The position numbers and the translations under genes are program-made. 64,000 nt of DNA from CAYWPG01 sp964460035. Its GTDB lineage: Bacteria > Pseudomonadota > Gammaproteobacteria > Nitrococcales > AK92. This document shows, in pieces, positions 17,108 through 25,438 of the stretch; within the stretch, counting starts at the first letter, position 1; each line of letters starts with the position of its first letter. Location: the NCBI GenBank assembly GCA_964460035.1, contig CAYWPG010000003.1, positions 62,001 through 126,000 of the forward strand, given 5' to 3'. The notes under the pieces were generated by a model. It saw nothing but the letters and a program-made list of their open reading frames with translations. It did not search any database and had not been told where the DNA came from.

Positions 17108-18037
17108 CTAATCGCCCACCGAGGCGCTTGCGGGCGAGGTTGCCGACACGCTCCCACGCCGAGACCACAGCAGCGCCAGGGTCAATCCTGCCACCAAATG
17201 CCAAACGCCCCAGAAGGCGGTGATGAGCATCATGCCGCCGGCGTGCGGCATAAAGGTGAAGAGAATGACCAGTCCCAGGCCCGAGTTCTGTATGCCCACT
17301 TCCATGGTGACGGCGCGCCTGTCCTCGCGCGGCAGCCGCAAGAACGAAGCAGCCAGGGCTCCCAGGGCGAACGCCAGCGCGTTGTGGCCCACCACCAGCC
17401 AGAAGAAGGTATGGAAGCGCTCGATAAACAGCGTGAAGTTGTTGGCGAAGGCAACGCCGACGAAAAGCAGGAAGACCAGAGTCGCCAGTACGCGAAATGG
17501 TTTCTCGGTGCGCACGGCGAGCTGCGGGAAGCGCTTACCGACCCACATGCCCAGCAGCAACGGCAATCCCAGCACCAGCGCCACCAGCAGCAGCACCTGG
17601 AGGGGCTCCAGCGAGATCTCGGTCAGCAGCTCGCGTGTGCGCGGATTGAGCCAGCCGTACAAGGCGAAATTGAACGGCGTCATGACGATGGCGGCCACGC
17701 TGGACACCGCCGTCATGGTGATGGAGACGGCCACGTTGCCCCGTCCCAGCCAGGTCATCACGTTCGAGAACACCCCGCCAGGGCAGGAAGCGACCAGAAT
17801 CATGCCCAGCGCGAGCATGGGATCCAACGGCAATAGCCAAGTGACCAGACACGTGCCGGCGGGCAACAGCACAAACTGCGCCACCAGCCCCGTGGCCGGT
17901 GCGACCGGCGTGCGCAAAGCACGCTTGAAGTCATCAGGCGTGAGCGTGAGCGACACGCCGAACATCATGCAAGCCATGATGACGTTCAATGTCACCAGGC
18001 TTGCCGGATCGAACTGGATCGGCAACGGACCTGACAT
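17108..18037 (-). CDS. Bile acid:sodium symporter family transporter (BASS)
   Basis: This 309-residue inner-membrane protein has nine or ten hydrophobic segments and the family motifs LALGMILVASCPGGVFSN (the Na+-binding crossover region) and MEVGIQNSGLGLVI. BASS proteins import bile acids, pantoate, pyruvate or other organic anions with sodium. The gene sits 14 bp after the flavin monooxygenase and 15 bp before the epimerase, so it probably takes up the substrate or releases the product of that pathway. Confidence 0.87.
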   Translation of the reverse strand: MSGPLPIQFDPASLVTLNVIMACMMFGVSLTLTPDDFKRALRTPVAPATGLVAQFVLLPAGTCLVTWLLPLDPMLALGMILVASCPGGVFSNVMTWLGRGNVAVSITMTAVSSVAAIVMTPFNFALYGWLNPRTRELLTEISLEPLQVLLLVALVLGLPLLLGMWVGKRFPQLAVRTEKPFRVLATLVFLLFVGVAFANNFTLFIERFHTFFWLVVGHNALAFALGALAASFLRLPREDRRAVTMEVGIQNSGLGLVILFTFMPHAGGMMLITAFWGVWHLVAGLTLALLWSRRGSVSATSPASASVGD

Positions 18038-18051
18038 AGCGACTCCCCCCC

Positions 18052-19401
18052 TTAAGCCGTACGGCGTGTTGTTGTAGTTGCGGCAGCCATATCCGCGGCC
18101 GCCTGCGGCAATCCCTGCCTTAATTCGCGGATATGTCGGAGCACGCGCCGCCGATACGTCTCCTTGTGAACGTAGTAGGCCATGCGGTCCAGTTGCAGGT
18201 AGCGATACCCCCCATCGACCCGCTTGGCCGCCTCGCGCGCTTTGATCTGCTTAAGGTTGAGCGCGGCCTTGGCGCCCCGCGCAAGCTGGCGGAGGTACAA
18301 GGCCACCAGTTCGGCCTGCTCGTTGCGCCCTTCCCAGCCCAGCCCGGCGGCTTCCACCATGCCCATCATGAACAGATCGTCATAGTCGGGATGGAAGATA
18401 TTCAGGTAAAGCCGCGGCGCCGCGCTATCCGCCGGCCAGTTCAGATGACGGCGATCGATGAAGGGGTAGTGCAGCTTGTAGCCAGTGGCCAGAAGGATCA
18501 GATCGTACTCGCCCTGCTCGCCGTCGGCGAAAGTCACCGTATGGCCCTCGATGGCGGCCACATCGCGCCGCGCGCGGATATCGCCATGCCCCAGGTGGTG
18601 AAGAATCAGGGAGTTCATCACAGGGTGGGACTCATACATCCGGTAGTCCGGATCGGGCAAGCCGTAGTGCGACGGTTTACCCATCACCATACGAACCAGT
18701 GCCGCATCCACCCACTGCTTGAACCGCCGCGGCAGCCGGATTCTGCCGCCGATGGTATCGGTGGGCTTGCCGAACAGGAACTTGGGCAGAAAGTAATAAC
18801 CGCGGCGCAAGGAGATATCCACGCTGCGCGCGTTATACACCGCATCCACCGCGATATCCGCGCCCGAGTTGCCGCAGCCGACCACCAACACGCGCTGCCC
18901 CTGCAGCTGGCGCGGCGACTTGTACTCGCTGGAGTGCATGACCTTGCCGGCAAACTCCCCGGGCAGGCGCGGCAGGTTCGGACAGTGCAAAGTGCCGTTG
19001 GCGATCAGCACCCCTGCGAACTGGCGCGTCTGCTGTTGGCCGCCCGACTCGGTGGTAACCTGCCAGCCGTCGCCGGCGCGTTCCACAGCGACGACGCGGG
19101 TGTTGAACTCATAATGGCGGTAGAGATCGAAGTGCAGGGCGTAATCGCGAAAGTACTGGCGCATCTCCGAGTGATGGGGGTAAGGCGCCACCGACTCCGG
19201 CATTGGAAACTCGGCGAACTCCGTCGTTCGCTTCGAGGAAATCAGATGCGCCGTCTCGTACATGGTGCTGTGGGGGTTGTCGATGTCCCACAGTCCGCCG
19301 ACGTCGCTATGCTGCTCAAAACCGACAAAGGCAATCCCGTGCTTGGCCAGGTTGCGGGCACAGGCCAGTCCCATAGGCCCTGCGCCTATCACCGCATACA
19401 T
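18052..19401 (-). CDS. Flavin-containing monooxygenase (FMO/Baeyer-Villiger type)
   Basis: This 449-residue protein has an N-terminal FAD motif (MYAVIGAGPMGLACARNL), the FxGxxxHxxxY-type fingerprint as FAGKVMHSSEYKSP near residue 147, and a second NADPH-binding motif VVGCGNSGADIAVDAV near residue 168. These define class B flavin monooxygenases. It would insert oxygen into a ketone or oxidise N or S atoms using NADPH. It is the first gene of a five-gene operon (FMO, BASS transporter, epimerase, SDR, TauE) and is divergent from an AraC regulator. The start ATG is preceded by GAGGAG. Confidence 0.88.
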   Translation of the reverse strand: MYAVIGAGPMGLACARNLAKHGIAFVGFEQHSDVGGLWDIDNPHSTMYETAHLISSKRTTEFAEFPMPESVAPYPHHSEMRQYFRDYALHFDLYRHYEFNTRVVAVERAGDGWQVTTESGGQQQTRQFAGVLIANGTLHCPNLPRLPGEFAGKVMHSSEYKSPRQLQGQRVLVVGCGNSGADIAVDAVYNARSVDISLRRGYYFLPKFLFGKPTDTIGGRIRLPRRFKQWVDAALVRMVMGKPSHYGLPDPDYRMYESHPVMNSLILHHLGHGDIRARRDVAAIEGHTVTFADGEQGEYDLILLATGYKLHYPFIDRRHLNWPADSAAPRLYLNIFHPDYDDLFMMGMVEAAGLGWEGRNEQAELVALYLRQLARGAKAALNLKQIKAREAAKRVDGGYRYLQLDRMAYYVHKETYRRRVLRHIRELRQGLPQAAADMAAATTTTRRTA

Positions 19402-19557
19402 CCGCTCTCCTCCTAACGCAAAGCGCGGTTATTGGAATTCTTGCGCGAGCTGGGCTCTAATCCGAGGAATCGCGCTACAGCGCGAGGGCACGCGGCTGCC
19501 GCCCCCGCGGTAGCGTACGATCCGTCATATAGAGCCTAGTGCAGCCGCTAGGCGTGG

Positions 19558-19597
19558 GGGACAGTTCAATCGGGACTGACCGCGGTTCGTTTGGGAC
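19558..19597 (+). promoter_or_regulatory. Repeated GGGAC half-sites upstream of the araC-type gene
   Basis: GGGAC occurs at 19558, 19572 and 19593. The second and third copies are 21 bp apart, the two-turn spacing common for AraC-family half-sites. They lie 25-64 bp before the AraC-type start in the 220-bp divergent gap with the monooxygenase operon. Autoregulation and control of the operon are inferred. Confidence 0.3.
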
Positions 19598-19621
19598 ATT
19601 GGCGCAATAACCACGGCAAGC

Positions 19622-20605
19622 ATGTCGAATTCACCTACCGTTACGCTACGTTACGCCCAAGCCATCGTGCAGGCTTCGGAGCGGCTGGGTGTGGAGCTGC
19701 CGGCGCAACTGCTGATGCGGTTGAAGTCCTATCCCGCGCGCGTGCCCCTAAGCTTGCAGGACGAGCTGTGGCACGCGATCTGCGCGCGCAGCGAGGATCC
19801 GCTAATCGGCCTGCGCATCGGGCTGGAGATCCAGGTCGGGCACCTGGATAGCGCGGGCCTGCTACTGATGAGCTGCGAGACACTAGGCGAAGCGCTGGAT
19901 GCCCTGCTCGAGTACTTCCCCATTATCGGCGAGGGCAGCGTGCTGGAAGCGCATGACGAAGCCGGAGGCCGCCGGCTGCATTATCTGCCCGGCTACCAGG
20001 CTTGCCTGGAACCGCGTGCCGAAGCCGTGATCGGCTGCTTGGTGCATCTGTCGCACTGGACGACCGGCGGGCAGTTCACGCCGGCCGAGGTGCGCATTGC
20101 CCATTCGCCGCGGGATCGCATCGAGCGTTACCAATCGCTGCTGGGCTGTGAGACGGAGTTCGAGGCGCCAGGCTACAGCCTGTTATTGCGCGAGCGCGAT
20201 CTTGCCATTCCGCTGATTCAGGCCAATGCGGAACTGCGCGATCACTTGCAGAAAGCGGCCGACCGCATGCTGGCCAGCCTGAGCGCGGACAGCCTCTCCT
20301 CGCAGGTGGAGATACTGATCCGCCATCAGCCGCGCTGGGGCAAGGAGCGCATAGCCGAGCTGCTGGGCCTTAGCGGTCGCCACCTGAATCGCAAGCTCGC
20401 CGAGGAAGGCACCTCCTTCAAGCTGCTTCGCGATGCGACGTTGCAACGCCTGGCGGCTCAGCGGCTGGACGGCAACGAGCGTGTGCGCGATATTGCCAAA
20501 GGGCTAGGCTTCTCTGACGAAAGCGCTTTCGCCAAGGCCTTCAGGCGCTGGTTCGGACTCAGCCCGGCGCAGTTCCGCGAGCGCGCCCATAAATGCCCTG
20601 AGTGA
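19622..20605 (+). CDS. AraC-family transcriptional regulator (Arabinose_bd-type N-terminus)
   Basis: This 327-residue regulator has an N-terminal ligand-binding region of the kind seen in OruR/ArgR-like AraC proteins, and a C-terminal double helix-turn-helix. The second helix-turn-helix ends with VRDIAKGLGFSDESAFAKAFRRWFGLSPAQFR, a near-consensus AraC signature. It is divergent from the flavin monooxygenase operon and is probably its activator. The DsbA-like gene follows 35 bp later on the same strand. Confidence 0.87.
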   Translation: MSNSPTVTLRYAQAIVQASERLGVELPAQLLMRLKSYPARVPLSLQDELWHAICARSEDPLIGLRIGLEIQVGHLDSAGLLLMSCETLGEALDALLEYFPIIGEGSVLEAHDEAGGRRLHYLPGYQACLEPRAEAVIGCLVHLSHWTTGGQFTPAEVRIAHSPRDRIERYQSLLGCETEFEAPGYSLLLRERDLAIPLIQANAELRDHLQKAADRMLASLSADSLSSQVEILIRHQPRWGKERIAELLGLSGRHLNRKLAEEGTSFKLLRDATLQRLAAQRLDGNERVRDIAKGLGFSDESAFAKAFRRWFGLSPAQFRERAHKCPE

Positions 20606-20640
20606 CACATTGGTTCGGCCACCCGCATGGCGGAGTTCTC

Positions 20641-21288
20641 ATGACTAAATTTCGACTGGATATCGTTTCCGACGTGGTCTGTCCGTGGTGTTTCATCGGC
20701 TACCGGCGCCTGCAAAAAGCCATGGACGTGCTGGCCGACGAAATGAGCTTCGAACTCGTATGGCACCCGTTCGAGCTCAACCCGGATCTGCCCGCCGAGG
20801 GAGAGCCCATAGACGAGCATCTGCGTCGCAAGTACGGCATAGGCCCCGAACAGCTGCGCGAAAACCAGGCACGCATCGCTGCCATCGGCAAGGATCTGGG
20901 CATTGAGTTCTACGCGGCGGGCGACCGCCGCATCTACAACACCTTCGACGCTCATCGCGTGCTGCACTGGGCGCGCGAACAAGGCCAAGGCCAGGCGCTG
21001 AACCTTGCGCTGTTCCAGGAGTACTTCGTTCATGGCCGCAATCCGTCCGACCCGGCCGTGCTCCGGCAATGCGCCGAGTCGGTAGGACTAGACGGACAGG
21101 AGGTGGAACGCATCGTCGCCTCCGACCGCTATGCCGAGGCGGTGCGCGCCGAAGAGCGCGAGTACATGCAGGCGGGTATCAGCGCCGTTCCCGCCTTCAT
21201 CGTCAACCGCTCGTACCTGATCTCCGGGGGACAGGAGCCGGAAACCTTCGTTCGCATCTTCCGCCAGATCGCGGCAGAGGCCAACTAA
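20641..21288 (+). CDS. DsbA family oxidoreductase (FrnE-like)
   Basis: This 215-residue cytoplasmic protein of the thioredoxin superfamily has the redox motif CPWC at residues 16-19 in VSDVVCPWCFIGYRR, the signature of FrnE/polyketide-type DsbA proteins, and the cis-proline region GISAVPAFIVN near residue 175. There is no signal peptide. I chose the ATG at 20641 (MTKFRLD) over the upstream in-frame start at 20602, because GGCGGAG lies just before it and the longer form adds no domain. It may act as a disulfide isomerase or glutathione-dependent isomerase. A perfect hairpin follows the stop. Confidence 0.85.
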   Translation: MTKFRLDIVSDVVCPWCFIGYRRLQKAMDVLADEMSFELVWHPFELNPDLPAEGEPIDEHLRRKYGIGPEQLRENQARIAAIGKDLGIEFYAAGDRRIYNTFDAHRVLHWAREQGQGQALNLALFQEYFVHGRNPSDPAVLRQCAESVGLDGQEVERIVASDRYAEAVRAEEREYMQAGISAVPAFIVNRSYLISGGQEPETFVRIFRQIAAEAN

Positions 21289-21317
21289 GGCTGTGCGCGC
21301 CGCGTGCGCGCACAGCC
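21289..21317 (+). terminator. Perfect 12-bp hairpin after the FrnE-like gene
   Basis: GGCTGTGCGCGC (21289-21300) pairs perfectly with GCGCGCACAGCC (21306-21317) around a 5-nt loop, starting directly after the TAA. There is no U-run. It separates the FrnE-like gene from upp. Confidence 0.55.
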
Positions 21318-21414
21318 CAACGCATTCGCGGCAAACTGGTCGGCTGCGATTGCCTCTTCGATGAGCTTAAGTAACATGCGCGGGTCATATCCTTAGCAGC
21401 CGGGAGCCAGTCGT

Positions 21415-22053
21415 ATGCCAGTCTATGAAATCCGCCATCCGCTCATTCGCCACAAGCTCGGTCTGATGCGCAAGAACGAGACCAGTACCAAGAGCTTCCG
21501 AGAGCTAGCGCAAGAGATCAGTGCACTGCTTACCTACGAGGCCACCAAGGATCTGCGCCTGGAGGAGCATACGGTCGAAGGTTGGGCGGGACCGGTCAAA
21601 GTGGAGCGGCTGGTCGGCAAGAAGATCACCGTAGTGCCCATACTGCGCGCCGGCATAGGCATGCTCGATGGCGTGCTGGGCCTGATCCCGGGTGCCAAGG
21701 TCAGCGCGGTGGGCCTGGCCCGCAACGAGGAGACGCTACAGGCGCATACCTACCTGGAGAAGCTGGTGCCGCAGATCGAGCAGCGCCTGGCGATGATCAT
21801 CGATCCCATGCTCGCCACCGGTGGTTCCATGCTGGCCACCATCGATCTGCTGAAGAAAGCCGGCTGCCAGGACATACGCGCGCTGGTGCTGGTGGCGGCG
21901 CCGGAAGGGATTGCGGCGGTAGAGAAAGCGCACCCGGATGTGACCATCTATACTGCTTCGATCGATCAGGGACTGAACGAGCATGGTTACATCATGCCCG
22001 GTCTTGGAGATGCCGGCGACAGAATCTTCGGTACCAAGCAGAAGGAAGTATGA
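21415..22053 (+). CDS. upp: Uracil phosphoribosyltransferase
   Basis: This 212-residue enzyme makes UMP from uracil and PRPP in pyrimidine salvage. The PRPP-binding loop IIDPMLATGGSM is at about residue 125, and the C-terminal uracil-binding stretch IDQGLNEHGYIMPGLGDAGDRIFGT is intact. The length is normal. It is one base from the start of uraA, so the two form the classical uracil salvage operon. Confidence 0.96.
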   Translation: MPVYEIRHPLIRHKLGLMRKNETSTKSFRELAQEISALLTYEATKDLRLEEHTVEGWAGPVKVERLVGKKITVVPILRAGIGMLDGVLGLIPGAKVSAVGLARNEETLQAHTYLEKLVPQIEQRLAMIIDPMLATGGSMLATIDLLKKAGCQDIRALVLVAAPEGIAAVEKAHPDVTIYTASIDQGLNEHGYIMPGLGDAGDRIFGTKQKEV

Positions 22054-22054
22054 A

Positions 22055-23335
22055 ATGCAGCCTCAGTCCCTAGATTCGAGCTGGCGCCAGGCACTAGCCG
22101 GTTCGCAAATGCTCTTTGTGGCTTTCGGCGCGCTAGTGCTGATGCCGCTGATTACAGGCCTGGACCCGAATGTGGCGTTGTTCACTGCCGGCCTGGGCAC
22201 GCTGATCTTTCATCTGGTCACCCGTAACCAGGTGCCTGTTTTCCTCGCCTCCAGCTTTGCGTTCATCGCCCCTATCCTGGCGGTGAAGAACGACTTCGGC
22301 ATGGCCGCCACGATGGGCGGCCTAGTCGCTGCCGGCATTACCTATATGCTGCTCGCCGGCGCAGTGAAGCTCTGGGGCGTTGGTTTCATCGACCGCCTGC
22401 TGCCGCCCGTGGTGATCGGCCCGGTCATTATGGCCATAGGCCTGGGGCTCGCACCGGTGGGCGTCAACATGACCATGGGCATGGCCGGCGATGGCAGCGC
22501 CCAACTCATTCCCTACGAGACCGCGCTGATGGTCTCGCTGCCGGCGCTGATCACCACGCTGATCGTAGCGGTTTTCGGCCGTGGCATCTTCCGCCTGGTG
22601 CCCATCCTCGTCGGCATTGGCGTGGGTTATTCGATTGCTTGGTTTTTGGGCGTGGTGGATTTTTCCAGCGTGGCGGCGGCGCCCTGGCTGGCCATGCCGA
22701 ATTTTGTCGCACCAGAATTCCACTGGGGCGCCATCCTGTTCATGATGCCGGTCGCCATCGCCCCGGTTATCGAGCACGTCGGCGACGTGCTGGCCATCAG
22801 CAACGTGACCGGCAAGAACTACCTGCAAAAGCCCGGCCTGCATCGCACTCTCTTCGGCGACGGCCTTGCCACCTCGGCGGCGGCCATGTTCGGCGGGCCG
22901 CCCAACACAACCTACTCGGAAGTCACCGGCGCGGTCATGCTCACCAAGAGCTTCAACCCGCGCATCATGCTCTGGGCCGCCGGTTTCGCCATCGCGCTCT
23001 CCTTCATCGGCAAGTTCGGCGCCGTTCTGCTGACCATTCCGGCCCCGGTCATGGGCGGCATTCTCTGCCTGCTCTTCGGCTCGATTGCGGTAGTGGGCCT
23101 GAACACGCTGATCCGCCATCAAGTGGATCTGGCCGAGCCGCGCAACCTGGTAATCGTCGCCGTCACGCTGGTTTTCGGTATAGGCGGCATGATGATCGGA
23201 GTCGGCGACACAGGCCTGAAGGGCATTGCGTTGTGCAGCGTGGTGGCTATCGCGCTCAACCTGCTGCTGCCGGGCAGCGGCAGCTGGCGCCGCGAGCTGC
23301 CCGCCGACACCGAGACGAAGACGGAATCGGCCTAA
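22055..23335 (+). CDS. uraA: Uracil:proton symporter (nucleobase:cation symporter-2)
   Basis: This is a 426-residue membrane protein with about 14 segments. The substrate-binding region has the AIAPVIEHVGDVLAISNVTG stretch and the DGLATSAAAMFGGPPNTTYSE motif of UraA. I chose the ATG at 22055 (MQPQSLD) rather than an upstream in-frame start inside upp, because AGAAGGAAG precedes it. It imports uracil for Upp. A strong hairpin follows 113 bp later. Confidence 0.94.
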   Translation: MQPQSLDSSWRQALAGSQMLFVAFGALVLMPLITGLDPNVALFTAGLGTLIFHLVTRNQVPVFLASSFAFIAPILAVKNDFGMAATMGGLVAAGITYMLLAGAVKLWGVGFIDRLLPPVVIGPVIMAIGLGLAPVGVNMTMGMAGDGSAQLIPYETALMVSLPALITTLIVAVFGRGIFRLVPILVGIGVGYSIAWFLGVVDFSSVAAAPWLAMPNFVAPEFHWGAILFMMPVAIAPVIEHVGDVLAISNVTGKNYLQKPGLHRTLFGDGLATSAAAMFGGPPNTTYSEVTGAVMLTKSFNPRIMLWAAGFAIALSFIGKFGAVLLTIPAPVMGGILCLLFGSIAVVGLNTLIRHQVDLAEPRNLVIVAVTLVFGIGGMMIGVGDTGLKGIALCSVVAIALNLLLPGSGSWRRELPADTETKTESA

Positions 23336-23448
23336 GACTGTTGGGGCAAGGGCAACGGAGCGATGAGGCTTGAACCACTGTGCAAGACGTTGCCCAGGCC
23401 CTCTCCGTCAGCACCGTTGAATCAAGTAGGCAGCGAGTAAGCCCAAGC

Positions 23449-23478
23449 AAGGGGCGCGGCAAGAATGCCGCGCCCCTT
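23449..23478. terminator. Strong bidirectional terminator hairpin after uraA
   Basis: AAGGGGCGCGGCA (23449-23461) and TGCCGCGCCCCTT (23466-23478) form a perfect 13-bp stem with a 4-nt loop. It lies between uraA and the converging Nudix/MBL gene. The plus strand continues CATTCT; U-runs are short on both sides. Confidence 0.7.
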
Positions 23479-23532
23479 CATTCTACGCTCCGAACGCCTA
23501 AGGCTATACCTAGCTGGCGCGAAATCTTGCGG

Positions 23533-25197
23533 TCAGCCCGCCAAGCTCCAGCGCCCGTCGGACTCGATCACTCGGCCGTCCGCCCGCAGCTTGATCAGGT
23601 GCGCCTGCAACGAACGTATGGCTACCGGGTAGAGCCGTGGCGACGTATCGCTATACGCCACCGGCAGCAATTCCTCCTCGGTGCCGCTGCCCAGTTCGCG
23701 GATCGCCCGCATGACCTTGGCCTCCCGCTCCATACGGTGAGAGATAATTCGCTCGATCACCTCGTCCGGCTTGTCCATCAAGAATCCGTGCGCCGGAGCG
23801 AGGTAATCGATCTCTTCCTCTTGCAACGCGTGCAGCGATTCCAAATACGCTCTCATATCGCCATCGGGCGGTGAGATCACCACGGTAGACCCCTGCATGA
23901 TGTGATCCCCGGTGAACAGCAGCCGCTCCTCCTCCAACAGGAAGCAAAGATGGTTGGAGGCATGCCCGGGCGTGTGAATCGCGCGCAGTACGCAACCGCC
24001 CAAGTCCAACCGCTCGCCATGGCCGAGCACGCGATCCGGCTGGAACGATTGATCCTGGTGCGGCAGCGCAGGTGCCGGCATGCCCAGCACCTGCGCGCCG
24101 GTCGCCTCTCGCAACTGCTGTGCGGCCGGCGAATGATCCATGTGCGTATGAGTCGCCAGAATCCAGCGAATGCGCCCGCCCGCGATCTCCAGCACACGCT
24201 CAACGTGTGCCTCTATGGCTGGGCCGGGATCTATGACAGCGATCCCCTCGCGGCCTTCTATCAGATAAGTGTTAGTTCCAGGTCCGGTCATGTAGCTCGG
24301 ATTCGGAGCCGTTACGCGCCGCACTCGCTCCGACACCCGCGTTACGACGCCCGGAACGATCTCGTAGGACGCCCGCCCCGTGTTGTCCGGATCCACCTTG
24401 GCCAGTTCCGCGTAAACGGGATCGTGGCGCTCGAAAATGCGCTCTCCGGCGCTGCCTATCGCCACCCGCGGCGTGGTGGGCTCGACTTCGCGCGGCACCA
24501 TCGAATACGCCATAAGCTCGGCGCTGCTCTTGAATCGAGCCAGTGCTTTCAACGTCCTGATGGTAGGACGCGGCAGCTCAAGAATGCCTTGCGCATGCCG
24601 CTCCAGCGCATCGGCAGGGGTCAGCCAGGTATGGGCGACCATTTCCTCGCCATCATGCGAGGCCACCTGCCCAAGGGGAGCGACAGCCGTGAAAAAGCGC
24701 GTATCGTAACGCCGCGGCGGCCCCGGCGGGGTTACCCAATGGCTGAAGAATCCGAGCTTGTCCACGGCCAGACGCAGGTCCTCACGGCGACACAGCTCGG
24801 CCAGTGTCAACTCGCCGGCAGCCATGCGGCGTCTGTAATCGGCGTAACGCTCGGCGCGCTCGGGAACGCTGAGATCCACCATCTCACCGCTACCATCCAC
24901 CGCCAGCAACAGCCCGGCCTCCTCGAAACACTCGCGTACCGCTGCCACCAGATAGGCCAGGCCGCCTTTCTCCACGCCGAGCAGTGCATTGGCGGCGGCA
25001 TCGTCCATGTCGCAGTAGGCGCACACGTCTTCGTGAGCGTCCGCCAGGTCCACCGCGCCGCCTGGAAAGACGAAAACGCCCGGCATGAACACCGCTTGGT
25101 GGGTGCGCTGCATGAGGAAGACTTCGAACCCGTCGGCGCAATCGCGCGCAAGGATCAACGTGGCCGCAGGCCGCGGAATGATATGAGGATGAGACAT
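23533..25197 (-). CDS. Nudix hydrolase / metallo-beta-lactamase fold fusion protein
   Basis: This 554-residue protein has two enzyme domains. Residues 1-240 are Nudix-like, with PGGAVD at 45-50 and the glutamate-rich VRECFEEAGLL at 87-97. The long insertion between these parts of the box is typical of NUDT19-type CoA or nucleotide diphosphatases. Residues 290-500 are a metallo-beta-lactamase fold of the LACTB2 type, with HTHMDH at 350-355, HTPGH, TGDH and APAHG metal ligands; a winged-helix-like tail follows. I chose the ATG at 25197 (MSHPHII), since upstream codons have no family similarity. Its role is unknown; acyl-CoA or nucleic-acid turnover are both possible. Confidence 0.82.
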   Translation of the reverse strand: MSHPHIIPRPAATLILARDCADGFEVFLMQRTHQAVFMPGVFVFPGGAVDLADAHEDVCAYCDMDDAAANALLGVEKGGLAYLVAAVRECFEEAGLLLAVDGSGEMVDLSVPERAERYADYRRRMAAGELTLAELCRREDLRLAVDKLGFFSHWVTPPGPPRRYDTRFFTAVAPLGQVASHDGEEMVAHTWLTPADALERHAQGILELPRPTIRTLKALARFKSSAELMAYSMVPREVEPTTPRVAIGSAGERIFERHDPVYAELAKVDPDNTGRASYEIVPGVVTRVSERVRRVTAPNPSYMTGPGTNTYLIEGREGIAVIDPGPAIEAHVERVLEIAGGRIRWILATHTHMDHSPAAQQLREATGAQVLGMPAPALPHQDQSFQPDRVLGHGERLDLGGCVLRAIHTPGHASNHLCFLLEEERLLFTGDHIMQGSTVVISPPDGDMRAYLESLHALQEEEIDYLAPAHGFLMDKPDEVIERIISHRMEREAKVMRAIRELGSGTEEELLPVAYSDTSPRLYPVAIRSLQAHLIKLRADGRVIESDGRWSLAG

Positions 25198-25438
25198 AGA
25201 GGACACACTCAGGTTATACAGCTTTGCCTCAAGCATGCCATCGCCGGCGCCCAGGGGGAACCCGCGCCCATGTGCAGGTGCGGAAGCGCAACCGTTCCGC
25301 GCTCCGAGAACCGCCGGCGCATCGCGCCATCGATTGTTGCAAGTGCGCAATGCGACAGAAGACTTGGACGCCTCGCAGCAAAGCCCAAACACCAGCACGA
25401 GAACGCGGGTGGATTCTTCTAGAAGCTAGGAGGCCAAA

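Noticed and set aside
16178..17836. 552-codon plus-strand frame across the epimerase and BASS genes
   Set aside because: It spans two real genes and their junction in antisense, and has no recognisable motif.
18133..19416. Long open frame (427 codons) on the plus strand opposite the flavin monooxygenase
   Set aside because: Its translation is rich in His, Arg and Gln with no domain and mirrors the codon bias of the true gene on the other strand; high-GC antisense shadow.
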